Below are positions 23,167 through 36,700 of a stretch of DNA of 64,000 nucleotides, piece after piece (within the stretch, counting starts at the first letter, position 1; every line of letters begins with the position of its first letter). The notes beneath the pieces are model-generated. The model was not told where the DNA came from. It made no database searches and saw nothing but the letters and a program-made list of their open reading frames with translations. Source of the DNA: Limnomonas spitsbergensis. Its lineage: Eukaryota > Chlorophyta > Chlorophyceae > Chlamydomonadales. The stretch covers positions 1,116,001 to 1,180,000 of the forward strand of contig JAYJMM010000105.1 of NCBI GenBank assembly GCA_037349105.1. The letters are read 5' to 3'. Made by a program: the position numbers and the translations under genes.

Positions 23167-24753
23167 ATGTTGCCAGGTGGCCACGTCCCAAAGATCACCC
23201 GGCTTTCAAAGGCCCTATCAGCGTTGCTAGTGATATTTTTTGCTGTGGATTTGTTTGTGCCGGCTACCTCTGGCTACCTCGCTTTGGTTCCAGGCCGGTG
23301 CGTTTGATATCTGTAGATCTTATACTCTCTCTCAGCACGAGCCCAACGATTGATCTGTCAACAGGACACTGCCATGCGTATGGAACCTTATTACTGCTGG
23401 CTTCTTGTCGAGGAATGTATTTAAAGTAAGCCTCGACGTTTGTTTCCTGAAATACCGAATCTTTGAAGCAAGCTCTCACTATAACACAAATTATCCTGCA
23501 GCTAGTGGCCGAGGTCGTCGCTCTCATCCTCCTGGCCAGACTAGTGGAGCCAGTGTATGGCAGCAAGGAGTTTTTGAAGTTTTTGATCGTTGTTGACTTC
23601 GCCACCTGCTTTTCGGTGTTTGTCTGCGTCTACGTTCTCTACGCTGCCACTGTTTCCACTGAGCTCAGCACTTCAACGTCAGACCTTCTTTACACTGAGT
23701 TCCATGGGTTCCATGGCATTGCAGCTGGTTTGCTTGTTGCGCTTAAGCAAGTCATGCAAGATCAGGTGGTGACGTTGTTCGGAGTGCTGAAGATCAACAC
23801 AAAGGTACATGGCATGGTCATCACTTATAAGCATGCATCCCCCTCCTGTTACTGTAGCCATGCGCCAAATGTAGACTCAGTGTCCTGCATGTGCATCCTC
23901 CAAGCTTGCGCTCCATGAAGGCCACCGCGGGCACATGGACTCCTCTCATGATAAAAACAGACCATGCCTCATTCCTGCAGTATGTCCCCATGATCGGCAT
24001 CATTCTGGCGACAGCGTTGGCAGCGGGTCTCCAACAGTTTAAAGCAATACCATTCCTGTACTGCGGGGCTTACAGCGCGTGGATCTATCTTCGTTTCTTC
24101 CAGCATCAACAAGAGACTGGGGCACAGGTGAGAAAGCTATGCCTTTACCAACATCAGCCCAGTTTTGCGTCAACTGTGGCATTCATTGCAAACTGTCTTG
24201 TGCATGAGCCTCCATTTGCATCCATGCAGGGAGACGCAAGCGACTCATTCAAATTCAGTGGCTGTTTCCCGCCGCTACTGGAGCCGGTCATTGACGCAAT
24301 CGCTATGGTCTTCAGCATGGTCTTCAGGCTAAAGCACGCCGAGCCAACTGAGGCGCAGGCGTTGCTCCTCAAGAGCACCTCCATGCTGGGTTCTGATGCG
24401 GCGGATGCCAACAGAAGACGGTGGGTGACCTACCATACGGGGCAGGATGCTTGTGTGTCCTGCAATGCTGGGCATTAGGATTGGCGTTTGGGATGGCGCT
24501 TAAGAAGCCCATGTGTGAGCGAGTGTTGACGGGCGTACGGCTTGTGGTCTAAGCGGCAGGTCTTGCTGTGCCAGCCCTCTGAGGCTGTAGGCTGTGATGT
24601 AGTTGAATTGCAGCAAATCCATTGAACAAAGCAACGTTTGCTTGATGCAGAGAGCGCGGTGCCAAGGCTCTAGAGGAGCGTCTGGGGATGAAGAAGCAGC
24701 CGGAAGGGGAACTGGAAGAAGCGGAAGCCGGCTCCGCTGGGGCCACCAAGTAG
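23167..24753 (+). CDS. TMEM115-type Golgi membrane protein (rhomboid-like fold)
   Basis: Six exons join in phase to 311 residues: 23167-23297, 23365-23425, 23502-23804, 23981-24127, 24230-24420, 24651-24753 (stop TAG). TMEM115 proteins are multi-pass Golgi membrane proteins implicated in retrograde traffic. The N-terminus has a membrane segment (LLVIFFAVDLFVPATSGY) followed by LALVPGRTLPCVWNLITAGF, the family hallmark. Exon 3 holds LARLVEPVYGSKEFLKF and GFHGIAAGLLVALKQ. Exon 4 holds a membrane segment and AYSAWIYLRFFQ. Exon 5 has FPPLLEPVIDAI. The C-terminus is charged (DANRRRERGAKALEERLG). Start ATG at 23167 is the first in the exon, preceded by a short hydrophilic leader. Length fits the family core, with a shorter tail than the human protein. 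Confidence 0.9.
24551..24616 (-). repeat. SINE-like repeat, 5' fragment
   Basis: AGGCTGTGATGTAGTTGAATTGCAGC in reverse orientation, in the last intron of the TMEM115-type gene, just before its branch-point region. Confidence 0.55.
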
Positions 24754-26079
24754 ATGCCCAGGCGGTTCAACACAAGATAGCTGTGAACAATGTTCTGGAG
24801 TGGGGGATCAGAGTGCAGATGCAGTCAATCGTGTGTTGCCGAAGCGCTGTCTGCGTTTGTGCGTCTGACATGTCTTGGTGGTGCCTCGGTCACTGTTCGG
24901 TTTATCACATAGCCACATAGGTGATACTGAGATAACTTTGTGGTGAGGCCGATTGCTTGCAGGGTAGCCCATGCTGCTGCAATGGCTGCCCTGCGAGCCA
25001 TGCTCTAGAATAATGCAGTACAACACGTATACCGGTAGTTTTGGAGGCGTTCCAGTCTGGTTATGTCAATGACATTACACCTCCAGGCTGGTTATGTAGG
25101 AATGTCAGATGAGAATACTCCCTGCGAAGATCAGAATGCTTTCTGAGAGGATCAGTATGCTCCACATACAGCTGAAGGCATCCAATGATTTCTGGAAGCC
25201 AACGTTGATTGGCGGGGCTCTGCTGGAGTGCTGGTCCTCTTGCACCTCCGTTGCAAAATGAAGGATGAGGCCACTGGCAGATGGATTATGAAACTACCAG
25301 TGTCCGGAAACTGGCAAAAATTTGACATTTCTTAATTGTTTAGAATATTCATACCTGTGGAATGTTCGTTTTCTAGGGGCCAGCCCGCCAGCCCTCATCA
25401 ATGTGACATACTATTGACGGCAGCTGTTGATCGGATCCAGTTCGGGGCCAGTGCTACAATTTGTAGATGAGCTTAAAGCTGGCTGCATGGCATTGCGGGA
25501 TATTGGTCAGGCAAGACGGCTAGTCACTCGGAGATAGCAAGTTGCTGCGGGCCTGCAGGGAACCAGAGGACTGTTGAAATATCAAATTGTCATTTCTATT
25601 AAAGATAGGGGAAACTAGAAAATACGCCGTGTTTAGCAATCACAGGTACCGTGGTAATGAAAAAGATTTACCTCAATTTGAAAATATACGGATCCGGAGC
25701 ACAATGCGTCCCACAAAACTGCCGTATTGCATGCATCAGGCCTCTTCAGTGAACGGCTGAAGCAACGCAGCAATACTTGATATTTCACATTCAAAAACTA
25801 GATTCCGTGTCCAGCACATCTAAGTCACAGGCCTAGTCACCCGGTGGACCTAGTTGCTACCTGCCTACCCTGCGCAAAGAATGCCGCTGCTGTTGGCAGT
25901 GCACACGGTGGAGGTCGAGACTGCGAGAGTTCCTCTTTCAATGATCATATTGACGGTAAGATCTCTACCCAGAACCAGCGGTTGATCCGCCTAACGTCCC
26001 CCCGTCCCCGCGGTGAGGCCTGGCAGCGGATCTCGTTGGAGTCGAGGAATCAGGAGGCTGATCGATTGAAAATGCCGCT
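24754..26079. other. Intergenic stretch, no gene seen
   Basis: Between the TMEM115-type stop and the coiled-coil gene start. A diverged fold-back terminus (TTATGTCAATGACATTACACC) occurs near 25062-25085. Nothing else is recognised. Confidence 0.5.
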
Positions 26080-29000
26080 ATGACTCCAACGTCGCAGGAC
26101 TACATCAAGAGGCGGTCGCTACCGAGCGAGCTGAAGTGCCGCATCGTGATGCCCAGCGGATCTATCAGCGTCTCTCTGTGGGACGCCCCCAGCCAGGCTA
26201 TCCTGCAGGAGTGGCTTGACACCACCTTGGCAGCGACCGAGCCCGGCTTAGTCAGCACCTGCCATGAAGTACAGGTCAGTTGCAGCCGGCCAGGGGGCAT
26301 TCTGGGTCATGTTTGTCCCATGCGTGGTGTACTGCCATGCAGGTAAGATCCGACCATCCTCAGGGCTGGATCTGTACTTGGCTGCACCAAGCAGATCAGA
26401 TCTATCCATGCTGTCCAATCGCTATGCAAACTATCCCGTCTGCCATTTAAAAAAGGGTACGCCCTGCTTGGTATCCAGTACCCACTAAACGCTACTGCCA
26501 CTGAGCAGGGGTGAAGCGGGCTAGGCGCCCCCAGTCCAACCGTCCCTTCTGTGCTAAACCTACCATGCTTCAGCTTGTGGCACACCTGACCATACCGGTG
26601 CTGCCAAACCTCATTTGAAACTTTCAGTGCTCTCCCACTCCCTGCGCAGGAAGATTTTTCATACGGCCTGGCACTGGAACTGGCGCAGAAGAGGGCAGCA
26701 GAGAAGGTGTGTTGAGCCCTGAACCACTTAATATTATAAAATTTATTTGTGATGAGACAAAATTCACGGCAGTTTGCAGCTTAAGCTGGACCCATGCGCA
26801 TTATTGAGTGGATGGCCAATCGGCCAGGCACAGTGTATGCTTCAGGGTGCACCAGATAGTCTTCAGCAGGCACAAGGTGGCCACCACTGAGACCCGATGG
26901 GAACCGAGTCTTGACCGGCGTACGGCCGGTTGCCCAAGCTGCAGGGCTTGCTGCACCAGGCACCCAGGACTATTGGCCATGAGGAAAATGAATGGCAGCT
27001 GAAGCACCTTATAATAAACAGTGGCACGGCACAGCTGCAGCAGAGTCTGCCTGACTCTGGCAGGTGCGCCGCGCTTGCAATAGCAGACTTCTCTCACCAG
27101 GCCCCCTGCCTGCAGGTTGCGGAGAGGTCTCGAGAGGCGATGAGATCCCTCAGCATGAGCGCCAGCGAAGCGAAGGGCAGCATGTGGAAGCAGGTGCGTG
27201 GGGGCAAGGTCTGTGCGCGGCTCGTTCTCGACCGCTGCATGCCGCACCTCGAGGGCACCTGTGTCATGCATTGATTTAGGGTCAAGGATGTAGCATTTCA
27301 AGCTCTGGACTACCATTTCTGCCTGATGAGGCGCATGGGGGGGCGCTTGAAAATGGTTCATGAGTTCGATGGATTGCAAACCAGTTGGTCTCACCAGAGT
27401 TGTAAGCAGTTGTAAAAGCTGACTTAATTGTGTCTCAAACTAAATTATTAAAGTGTGTTGTAGGTATGTACCGTCCTCCCTGATAAGCAATGTTGATGTG
27501 AGGTGATATACATAAATTCCGGTGCTGATGATTCATGGTTTCCCTCTGGTGTGCATCATTTTTCAGTCAGGAATGAAAAGTTGTAGTCAATTATATTATT
27601 TGTTAGAGGGCAGCATGTAATCAAACCAGAACGAAAATTGTACGTTCGCTCTCTGGGTGCTGAATATCCCTAAGTGTTGCCTGCATGAGCCTGCCCGTGC
27701 TGCTATCGGCACGCTTTATGCTTCGCTGGCTGGCATCGGTATAGCGTGTGAACTTCACTGCGATCGATGCCACACTTGTCACTAGGTGTGACCTGTCATG
27801 GCGCGGGCCACTTTCACCGCGGTCAGCTTTCCGTATTTTGAACTCCTCTTCTCTGCGCGTTGGCAATTCCACCATGTTTGGGCATCGCAGCTGTGTTAGC
27901 GACCGGTCGATCGATGCTGACCTGTCAATTGTGACCTATCATCGCAACGGACGGTGCACAGGCCACGGGCTCAGTCCCTGGCCCCCCCGGCGCCTACGCT
28001 CGAGACCCAGCGGCCTGGAAGTCTCCAGAGTCCACACGCTTGGCTCCACGGTTGGCAAAGAGTGTCACAGACACGTGTCAGCGACACAGAGAAGCCATCT
28101 GGCATAATTTTTAGCGTTTCACTGCTCTCATTATTTGCGATTTTTCGATGTCCAGCTCGCGGCCCCTGGTGCCCTCCCCAATAATTGCATGTTTTGTGCT
28201 CACACGTGTCGCTCGAGGCCTGCAGTCCAGAAGCCACCGTCAAGTGTAGCAAACGCGACAATTCCTTCTCGTAGTTTGGGCCTCCGGGCCCGAAGCCCCA
28301 TGCGGCCTATGCACGACGCATCCCTGCCGAGACCAAACGTCACACTATTAGCCCACTCTAATGCGGAAAACCTGTATAGTAGCGGACGTAAGGAAGGCAA
28401 CAAGCTTCACTTCAAAATCTCCCTTGCATAAAACAAATGCCGGGATGATCAGGTAAACATTACCAAGGGTCAAGGGAGATCAGGTGTGGACCCTACATTT
28501 GTACCCTCCCCGCCTGAGAGATGGAAGTACACAGCTTCACTGTCCATAGATTGAGCCTCACTCCGTACCAGTGCAGCTCCACATCAGCTGTAGCCTAAGA
28601 GCACGGCCCACTGGCTTTTCTCCGCCTCGAATGCCTACTGTGAAGGCGTTTTGACTAAACTCTGGTATGTGTAGGTGCTTGCTTATGGATCATAGAGCAG
28701 CTGAGGCCCTGTAGTGGTGGTAGTGCCCTTGTGGCCGCATTGGCGTGGGCCACAAGCTGGGTTCTGGATGGCTCAGCCCCAGCAAACATGGGAAATTAAG
28801 CAGAGATTTCTTCAAAAGCAGTTTGAGAAAGTGTTATATATCAATGAGATACTACTTGCAACGCCAGCACGCAATATAGACAAACCTGTTGCAGCTGGCC
28901 AAGTGCTACATAAGAGCGTCACGGAACAAACTTTGCTTTAGATCTGGACACAACTGTCTCCGTGACGGAAACAGTCGTGCCCTGTTGGGGAAAAGTGATT

Positions 29001-31773
29001 ACAATGCACACCAGACCACCTTTGGTAGGCCGCTGGGCAACGACTGCTGTGCCAAAGGGGAGCTGCCTGCTGCTAGTGGCCCTAGCAGCAAGACATGTGA
29101 TGTCCACATGGCCTTAGGCTGTGATGTACCTGAAGTGTAACTGAAGTACCCTAAATAAAGCTGTGCGCCCGTTTGGCTGATGGCCTGTCCAACTCAGTCT
29201 CTGTCTGCAGTGAACCTGCATGGCCTGCTGTGCTGCGCCCATCTTTTGTTGAGACGCTTTGCCTGCGATGGCCTATGCATATGGGCTATGTGTAGGGAGC
29301 CACGGCAGCAGCCCTAGCTCTGCACCATGACATATGTGACTGTCTGATCTGGCTGCTTCCTGGGTGTGACAGGTGTGCAAGAAGCGGATGTTTCTCTTTT
29401 CCCGCCTAGTACATGTGTTGAGCAATGAAGGCAAATTGAGGCAGTGGACAGGATGACGAGCCTCCTGATTTCTGTGGCAAATGCCCCTTCTTGCCCGGCC
29501 CTGTTCTGCGTTGCAGCGCAAGGCATTTGGTAGGAAGACCAATCTTCTGTTTTTAGACATTTGTAAAATGACTGCCTTTGTGTTGTGTGGAAGGTGTGAA
29601 ATGGCTGCCCCTGTTATCCCGCCCCTGCGCTGCTTTGCAGATCGAGGAGTTTGACCGAAAGACCAATCTGCTCACCGCAACGGAGGAGGCCTTCTTGAGC
29701 ATGCGGGCAAAGACCAATCTAGCCATGGAGAGCCCCAAGGTCACCAGCGCTATGAGTAACATCTCAGAGAAGCTGTGAGGCATGGGATGGGGGAGATGCA
29801 CATTACTATTCATTAAGTGTGCTTCGGCTTTGGTTCAGCCACATCACGGGCCGTAGGCTGTGGGGACCTTCCGCAGCTTGCCGCACTGCTTGGGCCACAG
29901 GCAGCTGTCTGGTTAAGGTTTGGTCCACAAATCCGGATGGGCCCAGAGGCGACAGCCCAGCGGCCTGCCGCAGGTGGTTTGGCGCACGCTAAAATGACTT
30001 CTGCATCCTCATATGGTGATATTGGGTGATATGACAGCAGGAGGCAGAGGTTGAGCGCGGTCCAGCCACAACGGAGTTCATGCTTGAGGGTTACGTAGAG
30101 AAGAGGGCAGGCAGGGAGACTTGGGCGGGCGAGGGGTGGATAGGCGAGAGGGGCTCCTGCTTTTTTGTTTGCCTGCGGCCCTTTGCACCTCGATGGACGT
30201 ACGCAGGCAGTGCTGTACCCTTGCTTGTTGCCTACAATGCGCTGGATAACCGCCTGCTTGACATCCTCCTTGCGCAGCAGTCTTATTCACACATCTGGAC
30301 CCTTCCCCCCTTCTCCTCCTTCATCAACATCGCATATTTTACTGACGTGTTTTACTTTATTGCCCCCCTCCCCTTGCTGACCCCCCCTTGCTTACCGCCT
30401 TCCTTACTTACCCCCTTTTGCTGACCTCCTGCTGACTTTCTGTCTGACTGCTCCCCGCAGATCTACCGCCAACACAGCCCTCAGCTGGTTTGGCAGCAGA
30501 GTCAGGGAGTCGTTTGCACGCGTTAGCACCGGGGCGGAGAACGCGAACAATGCCTCGAGCACCTCGCCTGGCGGCTTCGCCGCAGCGTCGCAATATGACG
30601 ACGATGCCAGGGAGCAGATGCCGTTCCCCGTCAGAACGCGGTCACAACTCTCATCGCTCGAAGAGGTGGACGAGGAGGGAGGCAGCCCGGATGGTCCTAG
30701 GAGGCCGGCAGCGGCGGTGTATTCGTCAGCAGCAGCAGCTCCGGAGCCCTCCGTAACCCCTGCCGCTGAAGAGAGTGCCCCGCCATCTCAAACTCCCTGG
30801 CAGCCTGCTGCGCCCCCCACTTTCATGTGAGTGTCAGTGCTATGTTAAGCTCACTTCGTCTACATTTCAGCCATGCCACGACCTGCGGCTATATGGGCCT
30901 GGTGCAGCAAGCCCATCTGCTTGGGCCACCAGCGGTAGGCCGGTCAAGGTTTGTCCCCAATCGGCCTACTGATGGCTGTCAGGCATGCCCCAATGGTTGT
31001 TGGGCGTGCACTAAAAACAAACCTCTGATGCCTTCGCCCGCAACCTGTCGCGCGGTGTAGCGCTGTAAGGTGAGATCTCTCCTCGCTCCTACATTATCTA
31101 GGGATTCAAAAAGCCCACATTTCTACCTAAAGATGTGGAGCGTTTTGCGCTAGGTAGTGATCTGCAGCAATCGGGGGTCTGGGCATGTAGGAAGCGCAGA
31201 TGTTTGGGCAGTGCTGATTTGATTGCGTGCCAGACCGCCTTGGGGGGGGCTGCCGGATGGCCTTCGTTGCGCTGCTTGAGACCCAACCTTGACCAGCCTG
31301 CGGGTGGTGGCCCAGGCATGGGGGCTTGTTGCACCAAGACTTGCCAGCCGCCAGCCAGGTTTTAGTTGAATTGTAGCTGAAGCACCATTCCTATGAACAT
31401 TAAACTCGGGCGCAGGTGACACGCCGATCGCTCCCGAAGGAGAGTGCCCAGCTTGGAAATTGTGGATTTGCTGCTAGTGTTCCTGCTGAGTAAGATGCTC
31501 AGCCCTTCAAAATTCTACTCTGAGACCCCAACCTGATGCCTCTGCGGCCGAGATATGGCTATGAGCATGGCCCCCACACCTAAGTAGAGGGATGCACCCG
31601 TGTTATGAGCAGAAATTAGGCCTCCAACGCATGTGTTCAGTTGAACTGGTCGACTCATCCCTGGCGCTCATCCCCTTGCTGGATGGTACCGCAGATTGGA
31701 GGAGGAGGCCCTGGAGCTGCTGCCTGAGCACGTGGCCTCGCCTGGTGCAGCTTTTCCAGTCTCAACCTCTTGA
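26080..31773 (+). CDS. Conserved-looking coiled-coil protein, function unknown
   Basis: Six exons fit in phase to 302 residues: 26080-26274, 26650-26706, 27116-27193, 29641-29774, 30461-30826, 31695-31773 (stop TGA). The N-terminus has a compact domain (residues 1-65, including SGSISVSLWDAPSQAILQEW). Residues 66-136 are a charged helical, probably coiled-coil stretch (LALELAQKRAAEKVAERSRE, IEEFDRKTNLL). Then SNISEKLSSTANTALSWFGS, a Ser/Pro/acidic low-complexity tail, and an acidic end (LEEEALELLPEHV). The fifth exon can also end at an in-frame TGA at 30828-30830, which overlaps the GTGAGT donor at 30827; splicing to 31695 keeps phase and adds 26 residues. I do not recognise the family. The 2.4-kb third intron and the last intron carry dispersed repeats. 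Confidence 0.7.
26844..27010 (-). repeat. SINE-like dispersed repeat, copy 8
   Basis: AGGGTGCACCAGATAGTC to GGCAGCTGAAGCACC, with GGTTGCCCAAGCTGCAGGGC in the middle; lies in intron 2 of the coiled-coil gene. Confidence 0.8.
29002..29155 (-). repeat. SINE-like dispersed repeat, copy 9
   Basis: AATGCACACCAGACCACC, GGCCGCTGGGCAACG and TTAGGCTGTGATGTACCTG, in intron 3 of the coiled-coil gene. Confidence 0.8.
29822..29995 (+). repeat. SINE-like dispersed repeat, copy 10
   Basis: Full-length copy ending GGTTTGGCGCACGCTAAAAT. The box B-like AAGGTTTGGTCC is intact. It lies in intron 4 of the coiled-coil gene, 48 bp past the donor. Confidence 0.8.
30860..31016 (+). repeat. SINE-like dispersed repeat, copy 11
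   Basis: GGGCCTGGTGCAGCAAGCCC and CGGTCAAGGTTTGTCCCC intact, 3' end GGGCGTGCACTAAAA. In the last intron of the coiled-coil gene. Confidence 0.8.
31221..31386 (-). repeat. SINE-like dispersed repeat, copy 12
   Basis: Opposite orientation to the copy at 30860 in the same intron, about 205 bp apart, so the intron RNA could fold the two together. Confidence 0.75.
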
Positions 31774-31839
31774 TGCCGCTCGATGCATCAAGCAGCAATA
31801 GCTTGTCGTAGATACTGAATAAGGTCTGGCAAGCTGTGA

Positions 31840-32274
31840 CTCTTACTTGTTAGTCATAGATTTGTACTCAAGTCTGGGAGGTGTTTCATCTTCGTTAAAA
31901 TTTATTTTTCATGTTCGACCCTATGAGGGCACTATCCTTTCCTCCAAAATTTGCCATTTGAATTTATCTTCAGGGTCTGGTGATTGGCTTCTGGGTACAT
32001 ACCTATGTGTTTGTACATCATGTCAGGCGTCACCGGTTTGCTGGCGCCTGCCCTACAGGTATGCATGAACACCATTGCTACGCTGGACCACAATACATTG
32101 TTTACCTTCCCCTCAGGTGGTCCCGCTTATTAGTCCCATACGCCTTCTTGGTGCCCATATAATTGAACATTTGTATTCGGTACAAGGCATAACCAGCGTT
32201 CGGCTGGCGAATGTCATCATATGGCTGTACTTAAGAATACATGCTCTTAAGAAAACCATGATTAAGGTAAGTGC
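31840..32274 (+). other. Possible membrane-protein exons, unassigned
   Basis: An exon ending in AAG before GTAAGTGC at 32271 and preceded by CCCCTCAG at about 32117 would encode VVPLISPIRLLGAHIIEH and LANVIIWLYLRIHALKKT. A plausible preceding exon ends at CTACAG before GTATGC near 32058 (MSGVTGLLAPALQ). The two agree in phase, but no family is recognised and no start or end is found. The fold-back-like and retrotransposon sequences directly downstream may have truncated the gene. Confidence 0.3.
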
Positions 32275-32329
32275 AGACCGTATCATGCCAGAATAGCCCA
32301 TTTCGAGAAGCATGTACCCTTGTAACACG

Positions 32330-32640
32330 CTGGCGAAGTGACGTCACACCTCTGGGCCCTGCTAATGAAAGGCTTGGCCGCGTGGACGCCTATGTAAATG
32401 GAAAAAAAGGAAAAGGGGTAAACAAAATGAAGGGACAAAAGGCTGGAAAGGAAAGGCAAAGGAAGTTACAGTCTCTGAGAACGTCTACACCACAACGATA
32501 TCTATCACATCTTCCACAAAAGCCGGGGCATCCCACCCAAGCTTGCCAGGTTCAACTCGAGAAAGTTTCTAGCACCGTTTCGGAGGACCTGCCCACCCCC
32601 TCTCCCTAAGTTGATCTTGCACGCTGTGGCATTGAAAGCA
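32330..32640. mobile_element. Diverged relative of the 13-kb fold-back element
   Basis: GTCACACCTCTGGGCCC, GGCCGCGTGGACGCC, GGAGGACCTGCCCACCCCC and GGCATTGAAAGCA occur in the same order as GTTACACCTCTGGGCCC, GGCCGCGTGGGCGCC, GGAGGACCTGCCCACCCCC and GGCACTGGAAGCA in the left arm at 13018-13530. Only one arm is recognisable. Confidence 0.6.
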
Positions 32641-33570
32641 AGCATGCAATGCTCGCCGTCTCCCCTAGCCCAACACTGGCAACATGTCTGTCACGCTGCT
32701 GGCCGCTGCGCCGTCCTCTAGTGTCAGCCGTGCTGACGGCGCTGAGCCGCAGCCTTAAGTTGGTACGTACACAAGCACACTCCCTTCGGCTGGTGTGGCC
32801 CCTGGCCTGCGCAAGGACGGCGCCCACCATAGGTTGGAACCAGGCGCGGTAGGCGGCCGTATACCTGTGGTTAGTGGCAGGATCTCTGGGGTCCCCTCTG
32901 CCAGCTGCATCCAGCTGCGTCCGCTGGTATGCTGCATCAAATTACGCTAGCACCTCTGTGACGGGTAGCGGCTGCAGGTCAGTCGCTGTCTGACGCAGTT
33001 TGGGGACAGCTGATCCCAGCTCCAGCTCCTCCAAGGCACGTAGCAAATCACTACACAAATAGCGCCCTCTGGTGCCCTGCCTGACAGCGAGCTGCATGTT
33101 GGCCGCCATGGCTGCCGCCATGAGTGGACTGTCTTGCGGTGCTGCTGGTGTAACCGCTGCGTTGTGGAAGCGAAGTACATGCTGCCACCAACCTTGCTGT
33201 AACGGCTGGATCTGCAACTCCCTCATGACTCCCCAGCTGGCAGCGGACGCAGGTAGCCCTGCAGCATGGCGCAGATGCTGGAGCAATTTGGACTGCATCC
33301 TGCTGTTGAGGCAATGCCGCGGCCTGAGGTAATCGGTGGCCCACACCACATCACCGTAGTTGGCCACAGGCGCTGCATAGACAGACGCCAACCGGATGCG
33401 TGTAGGCAGATGAAGCCTGATGTGCACCTTTGCGGCCATGCGGCGGACACGTTGCAACGCAGCAGCCAAAGACACGCTGGCTAAGTGTACCCGCCATGTC
33501 AAGATCGAGCTTAGGTTACACGTGCAAGGCTAAGTATTTCCTGGCTGGTCGGTTAAGTCTCTTGCCTAAT
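32606..33570 (-). pseudogene. Non-LTR retrotransposon, 3' reverse-transcriptase remnant
   Basis: The 186-codon frame at 32942-33502 has the pattern found just after the RT domain of LINE-type elements: LTWRVHLASVSLAAALQRVR, then LPTRIRLASVYAAPVANYGD, VVWATDYLRP, LLQHLRHAAGLPASA and GWWQHVLRFHNAA. Upstream sequence up to about 33570 continues the pattern (KYLALHV) in another frame, and 32606-32940 continues past a stop. It therefore looks like a 5'-truncated, frame-broken copy on the minus strand. The family within the LINE group is not assigned. It sits between the coiled-coil and GNAT genes. Confidence 0.7.
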
Positions 33571-33708
33571 CCCTGTTCATTACTGGACTCAGTAGTGCTG
33601 ACAGGCATGACTTTAAAACGGACGTCTTCATGATTGGAAATGCCAAACAGACGCCCCCCCAATGACACAAAAGCCATCCATTTCTCCAGCTCCTTGTCCT
33701 CTGACGTA

Positions 33709-36700
33709 TCAGGCAGGGAAGTCGAGCATCATCTTTGAGGCCGGCTTGCCAAGCCCATAGTAATCCACCAACACGCCATCACAAAGGAAGCCCAGAGACC
33801 TGTACAGGCAAGGGTTATGAAACCAGTCAATGGTGTTACACCTGCGCGTGTCGCTTTGTGGGAGTAAAGATTCTGAAAGGCTTGGAAACAGGGAATCTAA
33901 ACGTTTGAACCCTCGTAAAAACAAGCAGTAGCGCGGAACCGACCGGGAGGAGTGTAATCTGAAATGTGCAAGGACAGCTCATATACCTAGGTATGTGGCG
34001 GTAGAGGTCATTGCCACTTGTCACCGATTGAGGCATGAGGGCTCTAATAGCACCACCATACGGTAAAAGGAAGCAGCCAGACCTGACCAGAGATTCCATG
34101 CCTCAGACACGCCTGCTGAGTATGCGGCTCTAGCAGACAGACATGTGCAGTTGTATCTTCACGTAATATACCCGCACATTCACACATAATGTCCGTGCCC
34201 AGTGAGGTGATACTTGGTGCCATAGCACAACGGAAGACGCATTTGCCTCACCTGCCCCCCCAATGGGCCCCTATCTATCACCTCTGTTTACCAGCACACT
34301 CTCTCCCTCTACTCCCCGGCATGCTTGTGAACAACAGCTCACACAGTTACTACACCAGCTCACACAGTAACCACACCAGCTCACACAGTAACCACACCAG
34401 CTCACACATTACCCATACGAACTCACACAGTAACCACATCAGCTCACACAGTAAACACACCAGCTCACACATTACCCATACGAACTCACACAGTAACCAC
34501 ACCAGCTCACACGTTACCCATACGAACTCACACAGTAACCACATCAGCTCACACGTTACCCATACGAACTCACACAGTAACCACACCAGCTCACACGTTA
34601 CCCATACGAACTCACACAGTAACCACATCAGCTCACACGTTACCCATACGAACTCACACAGTAACCACATCAGCTCACACGTTACCCAAACGAACTCACA
34701 CAGTAACCACATCAGCTCACACGTTACCCATACGAACTCACACAGTAACCACATCAGCTCACACGTTACCCATACGAACTCACACAGTAACCACACCAGC
34801 TCACACGTTACCCATACGAACTCACACAGTAACCACATCAGCTCACACAGTAACCACACCAGCTCACACATTACCCATACGAACTCACGCAGTAACCACA
34901 TCAGCTCACACAGTAACCACACCAGCTCACACGTTACCCATACGAACTCACACAGTAACCACATCAGCTCACACGTTACCCATACGAACTCACACAGTAA
35001 CCACATCAGCTCACACGTTACCCATACGAACTCACACAGTAACCACATCAGCTCACACAGTAACCACACCAGCTCACACATTACCCATACGAACTCACAC
35101 AATAACCACATCAGCTCACACAGTAACCACACCAGCTCACACATTACCCATACGAACTCACACAGTAACCACATCAGCTCACACAGTAAGCACACCAGCT
35201 CACACATTACCCATACGAACTCACACAGTAACCACACCAGCTCACACGTTACCCATACGAACTCACACAGTAACCACATCAGCTCACACGTTACCCATAC
35301 GAACTCACACAGTAACCACACCAGCTCACACGTTACCCATACGAACTCACACAGTAACCACATCAGCTCACACGTTACCCATACGAACTCACACAGTAAC
35401 CACATCAGCTCACACGTTACCTATACGAACTCACACAGTAACCACATCAGCTCACACGTTACCCATACGAACTCACACAGTAACCACACCAGCTCACACG
35501 TTACCCATACGAACTCACACAGTAACCACATCAGCTCACACGTTACCCATACGAACTCACACAGTAACCACATCAGCTCACACGTTACCCAAACGAACTC
35601 ACACAGTAACCACATCAGCTCACACGTTACCCATACGAACTCACACAGTAACCACATCAGCTCACACGTTACCCATACGAACTCACACAGTAACCACACC
35701 AGCTCACACGTTACCCATACGAACTCACACAGTAACCACATCAGCTCACACAGTAACCACACCAGCTCACACATTACCCATACGAACTCACGCAGTAACC
35801 ACATCAGCTCACACAGTAACCACACCAGCTCACACGTTACCCATACGAACTCACACAGTAACCACATCAGCTCACACGTTACCCATACGAACTCACACAG
35901 TAACCACATCAGCTCACACGTTACCCATACGAACTCACACAGTAACCACATCAGCTCACACAGTAACCACACCAGCTCACACATTACCCATACGAACTCA
36001 CACAATAACCACATCAGCTCACACAGTAACCACACCAGCTCACACATTACCCATACGAACTCACACAGTAACCACATCAGCTCACACAGTAAGCACACCA
36101 GCTCACACATTACCCATACGAACTCACACAGTAACCACACCAGCTCACACGTTACCCATACGAACTCACACAGTAACCACATCAGCTCACACGTTACCCA
36201 TACGAACTCACACAGTAACCACACCAGCTCACACGTTACCCATACGAACTCACACAGTAACCACATCAGCTCACACGTTACCCATACGAACTCACACAGT
36301 AACCACATCAGCTCACACGTTACCTATACGAACTCACACAGTAACCACATCAGCTCACACGTTACCCATACGAACTCACACAGTAACCACATCAGCTCAC
36401 ACGTTACCCATACGAACTCACACAGTAACCACACCAGCTCACACGTTACCCATACGAACTCACACAGTAACCACATCAGCTCACACAGTAACCACACCAG
36501 CTCACACATTACCCATACGAACTCACGCAGTAACCACATCAGCTCACACAGTAACCACACCAGCTCACACGTTACCCATACGAACTCACACAGTAACCAC
36601 ATCAGCTCACACGTTACCCATACGAACTCACACAGTAACCACATCAGCTCACACGTTACCCAAACGAACTCACACAGTAACCACATCAGCTCACACGTTA

